NCBI GenBank assembly: GCA_947472115.1
Contig: CANIZU010000050.1
Location: 1 to 10,685, forward strand
DNA: 10,685 bases
Direction: 5' to 3'
Source of the DNA: Flavobacteriales bacterium
GTDB taxonomy: Bacteria; Bacteroidota; Bacteroidia; NS11-12g; UBA955
Shown: positions 1-7,046 of the stretch, piece by piece
How the letters are laid out: each line of letters opens with the position of its first letter
Position numbering within the stretch: position 1 is the stretch's first letter
Made by a program: the position numbers and the translations under genes
Notes under the pieces: model-generated
Seen by the model: only the letters and a program-made list of their open reading frames with translations
Told to the model about the DNA's origin: nothing
Databases searched by the model: none

Positions 1-4
1 CATT

Positions 5-12
5 TAGGTTTG
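5..12 (+). promoter_or_regulatory. Candidate Bacteroidota -7 promoter box for phoH
   Basis: TAGGTTTG fits the Bacteroidota sigma factor -7 consensus TAnnTTTG exactly. It sits 21 bp before the phoH start, which would give a leader of about 15 nt. The matching -33 TTTG element would fall outside the window, so only half of the promoter can be judged. Confidence 0.45.
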
Positions 13-33
13 TATAGTTAAAAACCACTGCTA

Positions 34-1026
34 TTGTCTGAAAGAATTTACACCCTCGACGTCATTGACCCTCAACAGTTTTATGGGCCAAACAACTTAC
101 ATCTCACAATTATTAAGTCGAAGTTTCCCAAGTTGCAATTTGTAGCAAGGGGCGATGAAATCAAGATTTTTGGTGATGAGGCCTCCATGGATGCGTTTCA
201 ATTAGCAATGAAACATCTGGAGAAAGTATTCCTCAAGAGCAAAGAAATTAATGAGCATATTGTCTTGGAAGCACTTGAAGGCATCGAAGTGGTTAAACCG
301 GAAAACACGGGTGGCCCGCCATTGATCGGTACCGGTGATGTATTGTTGATTGGTACCAGAGGTCAGCAAATTAAAGCCCGTACCAGAAACCAAGTGAAAA
401 TGGTGAATGCCGCTCGTACCAATGATATCGTTTTTGCCATAGGCCCGGCGGGGACGGGCAAAACCTACACGGCGGTCGCTATCGCGGTTTTGGCGCTGAA
501 AGAAAGAGAAATTCGCAGAATCATCTTGACAAGACCTGCCGTAGAAGCGGGGGAGAATCTTGGGTTTTTGCCGGGTGATCTAAAGGAAAAAATCGATCCA
601 TACTTGCGTCCGCTTTACGATGCGTTGGAGGATATGATTCCAAACGACAAACTAAAAAGTATGGTTGAAAGCAGAACCGTTGAAATTGCCCCCTTGGCCT
701 TCATGAGAGGTCGGACCCTGGATAACTGTTATGTGATTCTTGATGAAGCACAAAATAGTACAGACCTTCAACTTAAAATGTTCCTAACGCGGATGGGTCC
801 CAATGCAAAGCTCATAATTACCGGTGACCTCACTCAAATCGATTTGCCACGTAAACAGCAAAGTGGTCTCGGCAAAGCCCTGCGGTTGTTGAAAAATATC
901 AAGGGAATTGCACAAATTCAATTGGATACGGATGATGTAGTTCGACACAGACTCGTCAAGGAAATTGTACACGCCTATGATCGAGAGACGGAATGTGAAA
1001 AAGATTCGGAAAGCAATAAAGTTTAG
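34..1026 (+). CDS. phoH: PhoH family ATPase (330 aa)
   Basis: This is a cytoplasmic P-loop NTPase of the PhoH (YbeZ-like) family, which is linked in other bacteria to RNA metabolism and ribosome maturation; the exact substrate is not known. Residues 1-110 form the N-terminal region, with a KH-like stretch (KLQFVARGDEIKIFGD, about 33-48), and the ATPase core follows. Walker A is GPAGTGKT at 137-144, Walker B is VILDEAQN at 234-241, and the sensor-like TGD is at 263-265. The length is normal for bacterial PhoH. The start is TTG at 34: the frame is closed by TAA at 19-21 and no ATG precedes the conserved N-terminus (SERIYTLDVIDP), so TTG is the best choice. It is followed by purC after 28 bp, an order I recall from other Bacteroidota. 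Nothing is truncated and all key motifs are present. Confidence 0.93.
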   Translation: MSERIYTLDVIDPQQFYGPNNLHLTIIKSKFPKLQFVARGDEIKIFGDEASMDAFQLAMKHLEKVFLKSKEINEHIVLEALEGIEVVKPENTGGPPLIGTGDVLLIGTRGQQIKARTRNQVKMVNAARTNDIVFAIGPAGTGKTYTAVAIAVLALKEREIRRIILTRPAVEAGENLGFLPGDLKEKIDPYLRPLYDALEDMIPNDKLKSMVESRTVEIAPLAFMRGRTLDNCYVILDEAQNSTDLQLKMFLTRMGPNAKLIITGDLTQIDLPRKQQSGLGKALRLLKNIKGIAQIQLDTDDVVRHRLVKEIVHAYDRETECEKDSESNKV

Positions 1027-1031
1027 GTAGT

Positions 1032-1039
1032 TATTTTTG
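1032..1039 (+). promoter_or_regulatory. Candidate -7 promoter box for purC
   Basis: TATTTTTG matches TAnnTTTG exactly and lies 15 bp before the preferred purC ATG, in the 28-bp gap after phoH. No good TTTG is seen at the expected -33 distance, which falls inside the phoH coding end. The region is AT-rich, so a chance match is possible. If real, purC can be transcribed independently of phoH. Confidence 0.33.
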
Positions 1040-1054
1040 CTATCAACTAATTAC

Positions 1055-2005
1055 ATGTCATTGAACGCACTCACGGCAACCAACTATAATTTTAATAATC
1101 AAACCCAATTTTATCGCGGTAAGGTTAGAGATGTGTATACGATTAACAACGATTTGCTAGTGATTGTGGCTTGCGATCGAATTTCAGCGTTTGATCACGT
1201 TTTACCCAGAAGCATTCCATACAAGGGTCAAGTTCTAAATGCAATCGCGAGTTTGTTTTTAGATAGGACTTCGGATATCGTTCAAAATTGGAAAATCAGT
1301 ACACCCGATCCACATGTAACCATTGGGCATCGATGCGATGCGCTTCCAATAGAGTTCGTGGTTAGAAATTATCTTACGGGTCATGCCTGGAGAGTATATA
1401 AGTCGGGCGGTAGAATTTTGTGCGGAAATACTTTGCCCGAAGGACTTAGAGAAAATGATCGATTGCCAAAGCCAATTATTACGCCAGCGACTAAAGCAAC
1501 CAGCGGTCATGATGAGGACACCACCTACGATGAGATTTTAGAAAAAGGCATCGTTTCAAAAGATCGCTTGGATAAGTTATACGATATCACTTTTAAGTTG
1601 TTTGCGCGAGGGGCAGAAATCGCTGCTGAAAAAGGACTGATTCTGGTTGATACGAAATACGAATTTGGCTTGAAGGATGATGCAGTTATGTTGATTGACG
1701 AAATCCACACCCCCGATAGTAGTCGTTTCTTCTATGCCGATACCTATAACGAATTGCAAGAAAAAGGTGAGCCTCAAAGGCAGTTGAGTAAAGAATTTGT
1801 TCGCGAATGGTTAATGGCCAATGGCTTTCAAGGACTCGAAGGTCAGATCATGCCGACAATGGAAGATGCATTTGTGAATAGTATCACTGAGCGCTACGAG
1901 GAATTGTATAAGGCAATGACGGGGAATTCGTTGCAGCGACGTTCTTATGATAATGTAATTGAAGAAATCGAAATAAATATTAATCAAACTTTAGAAAAGT
2001 TATAA
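1055..2005 (+). CDS. purC: Phosphoribosylaminoimidazole-succinocarboxamide synthase (SAICAR synthetase)
   Basis: The enzyme joins CAIR and aspartate with ATP to make SAICAR in de novo purine synthesis in the cytoplasm. The product is 316 aa from ATG 1055 and is complete. Visible family motifs are the N-terminal GKVRDVY (22-28), DRISAFDHVL (41-50), the signature SGHDEDTTYDEI (150-161), the second signature LILVDTKYEFG (195-205) and DEIHTPDSSRFF (215-226). A TTG at 1037 would add six residues (MLSTNY), but it overlaps a promoter-like -7 box. ATG 1055 puts GKVRDVY at its usual distance from the start, so I prefer it. The next gene starts 2 bp after the stop, so the secreted NHL protein is probably cotranscribed, although the two have no obvious functional link. 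Confidence 0.96.
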   Translation: MSLNALTATNYNFNNQTQFYRGKVRDVYTINNDLLVIVACDRISAFDHVLPRSIPYKGQVLNAIASLFLDRTSDIVQNWKISTPDPHVTIGHRCDALPIEFVVRNYLTGHAWRVYKSGGRILCGNTLPEGLRENDRLPKPIITPATKATSGHDEDTTYDEILEKGIVSKDRLDKLYDITFKLFARGAEIAAEKGLILVDTKYEFGLKDDAVMLIDEIHTPDSSRFFYADTYNELQEKGEPQRQLSKEFVREWLMANGFQGLEGQIMPTMEDAFVNSITERYEELYKAMTGNSLQRRSYDNVIEEIEININQTLEKL

Positions 2006-2007
2006 AG

Positions 2008-3855
2008 ATGAAAAAGACAATTTTAATGGCAGTAGCCACATTTGCCGTTTCATTCCAACTCTCGGGTCAGAATGTAAAGACCTATGCTGGAAAGCAATAT
2101 TTGGGTAGCGGAGATTATAACGCCACCCCAAACAACAATTTAGCCGATGAATTATATTCAATGCCCATGGGTATTTGCGTTGACAATAACAATCGCATGT
2201 GGGTGACGGACCAACACAATGTCATGATTTTGGATGGTTCGCTAAGTCGTATTCGCGGCGGATTTTTGGGCGATCCTACCCAGCCAGGTTCCATTGGTGT
2301 AGATAATGGTACCTCAACCGTGAGTCGATTTAATATGCCTTCAGGCGTCTGCGTTAACAAGAACACAAACGATCTTTACATTGTAGATACTGATAACGCA
2401 CTCATCAGAAAAGGAACGCAATTTGTGAATGTTTCCAATGGTACAGTTTTTACGACTGTTGCTGGCAATTATTCATTTACGGGTGATCACAAGGATGGTC
2501 TAGTTGCCGATGCATATTTTAGTTCACCATCGGACATCGAAATTAATTCATTGGGTGAAATGTACATCTGCGATTTTGGAAATGAAGTGATTCGTAAGAT
2601 TTCGGCTGGTAAAGTAACAACCATCGCTGGAAAGGCAAAAACGTCTGGTGATGCAAATGGTGTTGGTAGCAATGCGATGTTTTATGCACCATCGGGTATT
2701 TTCTTGGAAAGCGATAATAGCATGTTGATTGCGGATCGTAACAATAAGAAAATCAAACGATTGAATTTAAAGACGAACGAAGTAACCACTGTGATTTCTT
2801 CAGGATTGAATATGCCCACCGATGTAGTTGTTGCCAACGGGAATATATACATCGCGGATGAAACTTGCATCAAAGTTTTTGACGGTACTACATTGAAAGT
2901 GTACGCAGGACAAGCATCAACAGTGGGCTATGTGGACGGTCAGGCAAAGACAGCCAGATTCGGTTACATGGGATTGTTTACATATCGAAAGGCGGATTCT
3001 GCATTTTTTATTACTGATATTACTAATAATGTAATTCGCAGGTTGACATTTCAAGATCCGCCAGCCGTTGATTTTGTTGCTAATAAAACGGCGGTGAACG
3101 TCGCTCAGACAGTTGCATTAACCTCCACTTGTAGTAATAATACTGTTTCGTATTCATGGGCGATTTCACCCAATACCTATACTTTGCAATCCAATTCTAA
3201 GTTAACGGACAAGAACATCTTTGTATCGTTCAATTCTGTGGGTTCATATACGATAACCTTTACGGGAGCCAATATGTCGGCCGACAAAACACAGGTTGTG
3301 AAAACGAATTACATCAACGTTTCTAGTTTGTCAAGTGCAAAACCCTTGGCTGACTTCGTTGCAGACATTACCAATCCAATGACAACCCAAACCGTTAGAT
3401 TGGTTGACTTGAGCGACAATACACCAACTTCTTGGTTATGGACAATTACACCTTCTACATACACATTGATGAATGCAACAACAACATCAATGAGGAATAT
3501 GGACGTGAAATTTAATGCGTTGGGAAGCTATTCGGTGACACTTAAGGCGACGAATACAACGGGAAATGATCAGAAATTAAAAACCAATTACATTCAAGTT
3601 GTGTTGAGCGGTAATCAGGAATTACCGGTTAAGCAGGTAGTTTTTTATCCCAATCCCGCCAAAGGTGTGATGAATGTGATGGGAATAAATAATATTGTTG
3701 AAGCCAGATTGCAGTCCTTGGAAGGCAAATTAGTTCCGATCACATTTGAAGGCAATCAGATCAATCTGTCTGAAGCGTCGGCAGGTATCTATTTTGCTAG
3801 GGTGAAGGATGAATCGGGTAGAGTTTATCAAACAAAAATTGTCATTAATCCTTGA
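2008..3855 (+). CDS. Secreted NHL beta-propeller / PKD-like protein with T9SS type A sorting domain (615 aa)
   Basis: This is a cell-surface or secreted protein of unknown ligand. Residues 1-20 are a signal peptide (MKKTI, hydrophobic core, probable cleavage LSG|QN). Residues 23-350 carry NHL-type repeats: VKTYAG at 23, TTVAG at 149, TTIAG at 204 and VYAG at 297, with P-[SMT]-[GD] strands and D-x-x-N turns near 53-70, 111-130, 174-192, 228-246 and 270-285, as in a six-bladed propeller. Two PKD-like domains follow (about 352-438 and 446-531), each with a SW/YSW-x-I...TYTL core and ending KTNYI-V. Residues about 544-615 are the T9SS type A C-terminal domain (VFYPNPAKG, then LEGK, AGIYFARV, KIVINP), which normally directs export through the T9SS. 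There is no catalytic motif, so a binding, adhesion or scaffold role is inferred. It starts 2 bp after purC, and its stop overlaps the TTG start proposed for the next gene. Confidence 0.9.
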   Translation: MKKTILMAVATFAVSFQLSGQNVKTYAGKQYLGSGDYNATPNNNLADELYSMPMGICVDNNNRMWVTDQHNVMILDGSLSRIRGGFLGDPTQPGSIGVDNGTSTVSRFNMPSGVCVNKNTNDLYIVDTDNALIRKGTQFVNVSNGTVFTTVAGNYSFTGDHKDGLVADAYFSSPSDIEINSLGEMYICDFGNEVIRKISAGKVTTIAGKAKTSGDANGVGSNAMFYAPSGIFLESDNSMLIADRNNKKIKRLNLKTNEVTTVISSGLNMPTDVVVANGNIYIADETCIKVFDGTTLKVYAGQASTVGYVDGQAKTARFGYMGLFTYRKADSAFFITDITNNVIRRLTFQDPPAVDFVANKTAVNVAQTVALTSTCSNNTVSYSWAISPNTYTLQSNSKLTDKNIFVSFNSVGSYTITFTGANMSADKTQVVKTNYINVSSLSSAKPLADFVADITNPMTTQTVRLVDLSDNTPTSWLWTITPSTYTLMNATTTSMRNMDVKFNALGSYSVTLKATNTTGNDQKLKTNYIQVVLSGNQELPVKQVVFYPNPAKGVMNVMGINNIVEARLQSLEGKLVPITFEGNQINLSEASAGIYFARVKDESGRVYQTKIVINP

Positions 3856-5681
3856 ATAGGATATTAGATAACATCAAAAAAAAACCGTTTAAAAACGGGT
3901 TTTTTTTGATGTCCGCCATTTCGTTCGGCCTCGCATTGCTATCGCAATGGCTCGGCCGAACCCTACTCATTAACATCCAATTACAACCATCCGTAGCTCC
4001 GTCAATTAAGCCAATCCTACTTTCTGCCGGTTGGTTGCAAGACATCTCAATTTCATCCTATTACACACTTTCCATTTGCCTCCTACTGCTCCTTCCCAAA
4101 AGAGCCCAGCTCGTTGCCATATTTCAAGGGATATTCCTAATCCTGCACTCTACAGTCATTCTTATTGATTACTATTTGCTCAAAACATGGTCTTGTAAAA
4201 TCAATCGACTTGCATTGGATTACCTTTCTTATCCCAAGGAAATATTAAACTCACTAAGCTCAAAAGATCTCGTTTACATACTTATTTTCTTCCTGCTATT
4301 ATTAACTCTAGTAGTTATTCTTGGCAAACTGATTGTCGCAGTTCACAACAAACTGATGTCTAATTTTCAATCAAAGTGGATTATTCTCCCTTTGGTTTGT
4401 CTTCTAATCATCGGAGCTCGCGGTGGAATCAACTCAATCCCATTAGGCCTAGGCAGCGCACAGAAAACCAACAGTTCTCTTTATAATTCCCTATCAACCA
4501 ATTCGTTGTGGAACCTGTTTCACGCCTTTCAGCAACCAACCTTAAACCAAAACATCAAATCGGCCCTGATGTCGAGCGCAATAGAACAAAATGCACTAGA
4601 AAAATACATGGGACCCGATACTTTCCCTGGTGGACTGAAACGAATGCCCCAAATCATCCGAAAAGGTTCAAATGTGCTTTTCATCGTGCTGGAAGGAATC
4701 AATGAACATTGGTTAGAACGCGATCCTTCAGAATCCATTACGCCCAATTTGCTTCGCCTGGCCCAAGACGGAATGTGGTTTAAGAAGGCCTATGCCGCCG
4801 GAGATCGCACCGATAAAGGTTTGGCGGCCATTTTTTGTGGTTACCCTTCGCAGCCAGTAAAAGGCATCTTGCTAGATCCCGCCAAATGGGGCGCATTACA
4901 TCAGCAGTTTTTGCCATTACAATTCGCGAAACAGGGCTACAATACCAATTTCTATTACGGTGGTGATCCAGATTTCGCAAACATGGGAACCTTCCTTAAG
5001 TTTATTGGATTCCAACATGTTAAAACCTATCCGAACGACCAAGATTCCAAGTGGGGTGTGAATGATGAAACGATGTCGAATCGCCTATTAATAGACCTAA
5101 TCCATCGACCAAAACCTTTCTTCGCTTCATGGTTGATGATTAGCAGTCATGAACCCTATGATGTTATCGACAATCAAGACCTACCTGAAGCGGAAAAACT
5201 TAAATTGTCGATTCGATACTCCGATGCCGCCATCGGGAAACTCATTGAAGGATTAAAAAAATCAAATCTATACGACTCCACCGTCATCGTAGTTGTTAGC
5301 GACCATGGGAAATCGGTCGGATTACCCGTGACAGAAGATTATGAACAAGAGTTCTTCCGAATCCCATTGATGATTACCGGTGGGCCAATAAGAGATATGT
5401 ATAGGGGAGTAGCACCGCATTTGATTGTGAGTCAGACCGATATTTATGCCACCTTGACAGAGCAGCTGCTAGGTAATGCCGCCAAAACGCCATTTTCAAG
5501 AAATATGATTTACGCAAATCATCCGGGAATGGCAATTTCTTTCACAGATAACAAGGCCGTCTTGGCCGCTAGTGGTTACCGTCATTTTCTATTTATGGAT
5601 GCATTTCAATTAAAAACGCCCTCGGACTCATTGGTCTTGGGTCTTCAATCTCAATTAATTAGAGATTTTTTTAGAAAATAA
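3852..5681 (+). CDS. LtaS-like membrane sulfatase/phosphoglycerol transferase family protein
   Basis: This is a membrane enzyme of the alkaline phosphatase superfamily, in the LTA synthase/phosphoglycerol-transferase branch. Residues (from TTG 3852, 609 aa) show about five membrane helices (near 15-36, 66-82, 85-108, 139-162, 175-190), then an extracytoplasmic catalytic domain from about 270. Catalytic candidates are Glu281 in VLEG, Thr320 in GDRTDKG (nucleophile position), His433 in SSHEPYD and Asp484-His485 in SDHG, the usual metal and nucleophile set. Gram-negative Bacteroidota lack LTA, so the acceptor is probably a lipid, glycan or osmoregulated polymer (inference). The start is uncertain. 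TTG 3852 overlaps the upstream TGA by 4 bp and gives a full first helix with a basic N-terminus, but reads through a terminator-like hairpin. ATG 3909 lies just after the hairpin T-run but shortens helix 1. The + strand is C-rich in the first half of the gene, unlike its upstream neighbours. Confidence 0.85.
   Translation: MNRILDNIKKKPFKNGFFLMSAISFGLALLSQWLGRTLLINIQLQPSVAPSIKPILLSAGWLQDISISSYYTLSICLLLLLPKRAQLVAIFQGIFLILHSTVILIDYYLLKTWSCKINRLALDYLSYPKEILNSLSSKDLVYILIFFLLLLTLVVILGKLIVAVHNKLMSNFQSKWIILPLVCLLIIGARGGINSIPLGLGSAQKTNSSLYNSLSTNSLWNLFHAFQQPTLNQNIKSALMSSAIEQNALEKYMGPDTFPGGLKRMPQIIRKGSNVLFIVLEGINEHWLERDPSESITPNLLRLAQDGMWFKKAYAAGDRTDKGLAAIFCGYPSQPVKGILLDPAKWGALHQQFLPLQFAKQGYNTNFYYGGDPDFANMGTFLKFIGFQHVKTYPNDQDSKWGVNDETMSNRLLIDLIHRPKPFFASWLMISSHEPYDVIDNQDLPEAEKLKLSIRYSDAAIGKLIEGLKKSNLYDSTVIVVVSDHGKSVGLPVTEDYEQEFFRIPLMITGGPIRDMYRGVAPHLIVSQTDIYATLTEQLLGNAAKTPFSRNMIYANHPGMAISFTDNKAVLAASGYRHFLFMDAFQLKTPSDSLVLGLQSQLIRDFFRK
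3872..3911 (+). terminator. Terminator-like hairpin spanning the start of the LtaS-like gene
   Basis: The stretch is a near-perfect inverted repeat. CATC plus A8 (3872-3883) pairs with T8 plus GATG (3900-3911), with one A/G mismatch, and the inner CCGTTT (3885-3890) pairs with AAACGG (3893-3898) around a very small loop. With its T8 tail it has the form of a bidirectional intrinsic terminator, 16 bp after the NHL gene stop. It would end the phoH-purC-NHL transcript. It also encodes residues 8-20 of the longer LtaS-like reading frame, so termination and coding conflict; see findings. Confidence 0.7.
3923..3961 (+). repeat. 39-nt strong stem-loop at the 5' end of the LtaS-like gene
   Basis: GTTCGGCC (3923-3930) pairs perfectly with GGCCGAAC (3954-3961). 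Inside this, CATTGC (3934-3939) pairs with GCAATG (3944-3949) around a TATC loop, with a small TCG/GCTC internal loop between the stems. It follows the terminator-like hairpin by 11 nt. Its purpose is unknown: it may be coincident with the coding sequence or may act as an RNA structure. Confidence 0.6.
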
Positions 5682-5697
5682 TGTAACAAAATTATCG

Positions 5698-5730
5698 TTT
5701 TATCGTCTATGCTTTATGGCACCAAATTTG
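5698..5730 (+). promoter_or_regulatory. Possible promoter for the small protein/LytS/LytTR operon
   Basis: TTTT at 5698-5701, a 21-bp spacer, then CAAATTTG at 5723-5730 resemble TTTG-N19-TAnnTTTG with one mismatch in each box. The position, 15 bp before the ATG of the 72-aa gene, is suitable. It is the only gap (63 bp) between the LtaS-like gene and the operon. The match is weak. Confidence 0.25.
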
Positions 5731-5744
5731 CCAAATAGAAAATC

Positions 5745-5963
5745 ATGGATAAACGATTGAAAAAGAATTGTACCATTATCGCAACTTTAGTCACAATTAA
5801 TGTGGTTGGTTTTTTTGCGGCGGAAGCTTATTTCTCTAAGTCAACCCCCAATGCCCATTTGAACCACAGTGTATTATTTGAATTTTTTGATTTAAGTCCT
5901 AAAATGGTAGCCCCCTCTAAATGGCTAGAAATGGGATTTGAATTGATCAAAAAAATGAAGTAA
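5745..5963 (+). CDS. Small single-span membrane protein, unrecognised (72 aa)
   Basis: I do not recognise the family. The N-terminus is basic (MDKRLKKN) and is followed by one hydrophobic helix at about 10-29 (core IIATLVTINVVGFFAAEAYF). A soluble tail of about 43 residues follows and ends in an amphipathic, Lys-rich helix (FELIKKMK). By the positive-inside rule the tail would face the periplasm. The ATG at 5745 follows an A-rich leader (AAATAGAAAATC). The stop is 15 bp before the sensor kinase ATG, so the gene most likely leads the kinase/regulator operon. A small accessory or signalling partner of the kinase is possible but is inference only. Confidence is that it is a real gene, from its position and clean signal-anchor pattern. 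Confidence 0.62.
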   Translation: MDKRLKKNCTIIATLVTINVVGFFAAEAYFSKSTPNAHLNHSVLFEFFDLSPKMVAPSKWLEMGFELIKKMK

Positions 5964-5978
5964 TCACTTCAATACGAA

Positions 5979-7046
5979 ATGCCTTTACGATCGCAGAAGC
6001 CGTTTCATCTATTGTTCTCGCAGTCTGAGAAAATCTTAAGTAAATACAAACTCTATCACATCCTATTTTGGTTAATCTATGCATTAATCATTGCTGCTGT
6101 CATTCGAATAGGAAATTCTTGGGGCGATTCTATTTTACGACAATTGCCAATTTTAGCTACCCACGCCATAGTCGTTTACTTCAATCTATATTACCTCGTG
6201 CCTCGTTTCCTGCTAAACCGAAACTATGTTTCTTACGTTGTTGCGATTTTACTTCTGATTAGCGCAGCGTCTTTCCCGATTTCTATTTTAACCCACTCGT
6301 TGGTTGCAAATCAAGAGATTCAAAGTGTTGTATGGTCGTCGTTTTTCCTATTTCTGATTGGATTGGGATTGCTGTTTAGTATCATTCTCTCAATGACGTT
6401 CAAGTTTTTGAAAGATTGGTATGCCGATCAACAATCGAAAAGAGATTTGCAAAAAATGCAACTACAATCGGAATTGAAGTTTCTTAAAACGCAGATTAAT
6501 CCCCATTTTTTATTCAATTCCTTGAACAATCTATATGCATTGACATTAATCAAAAGTGATTTAGCGCCCCAAGTCGTATTGCGCTTGAGCGATATTTTGC
6601 GTTATCTGCTCTATGAAACTGGGGAAGGGAAGGTAGATCTGCAAAAAGAATTACAGCATCTCAATGATTTCGTGGCCTTAGAACAAATGAGGGTTGGCGA
6701 CAGAGTTAATGTTGAAATTGATTTGGAGGAGCCCAGCCGGGATTATTTGATTGAACCGATGTTGTTTCTAACCTTGGTTGAAAATGCGTTTAAACATGGT
6801 GCACAATCGGCAATGGAAGAGGGGTGGGTGAAAATTACTGGCAAATCGTTGGTGGGAGGATATAGCCTATTTGTCGAAAACTCAAAACCCATCGAATACC
6901 AATCATCAACCCAGGGTGGCATTGGGCTAGAGAACTTAAAAAAACGGTTAAATTACATTTATTCTGGGGCGCATGAACTGATCATATCAAACGACCAAAG
7001 AGAATATTGCGTTACTTTAAATATCGATTTAAATTATGCCGACTAA
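5979..7046 (+). CDS. LytS/YehU-type sensor histidine kinase (355 aa)
   Basis: This is an inner-membrane sensor kinase of the His_kinase (LytS/YehU) class, which phosphorylates a LytTR response regulator. Four membrane helices are seen at about 27-45, 52-73, 85-107 and 118-140, with no large periplasmic domain. A short coiled coil (about 145-170) leads to the histidine box with His176 in INPHFLFNSLNNL. The ATP site has the N-box ENAFKHG at 268-274 and the G-box GGIGLENLKKRL at 313-324. The ATG at 5979 lies 15 bp after the small membrane protein. The last 11 bp overlap the response regulator, so the two are translationally coupled. The signal sensed is unknown; membrane-embedded sensing is likely because little of the chain is outside. 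Confidence 0.93.
   Translation: MPLRSQKPFHLLFSQSEKILSKYKLYHILFWLIYALIIAAVIRIGNSWGDSILRQLPILATHAIVVYFNLYYLVPRFLLNRNYVSYVVAILLLISAASFPISILTHSLVANQEIQSVVWSSFFLFLIGLGLLFSIILSMTFKFLKDWYADQQSKRDLQKMQLQSELKFLKTQINPHFLFNSLNNLYALTLIKSDLAPQVVLRLSDILRYLLYETGEGKVDLQKELQHLNDFVALEQMRVGDRVNVEIDLEEPSRDYLIEPMLFLTLVENAFKHGAQSAMEEGWVKITGKSLVGGYSLFVENSKPIEYQSSTQGGIGLENLKKRLNYIYSGAHELIISNDQREYCVTLNIDLNYAD

Noticed and set aside
1037..1054. TTG at 1037 as the purC start (six extra residues)
   Set aside because: The TTG lies inside a TAnnTTTG-like box, and ATG 1055 gives the usual short N-terminus before GKVRDVY.
1259..1510. 83-aa open frame on the minus strand opposite purC
   Set aside because: It is fully inside a confident gene, with no recognisable domain and Trp/Ser-rich composition typical of an antisense frame.
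3845..4045. 66-aa minus-strand open frame across the NHL/LtaS-like junction
   Set aside because: It mirrors the hairpin-rich gene start, and its NPFLNGFFLM-like end is simply the inverted repeat read backwards.
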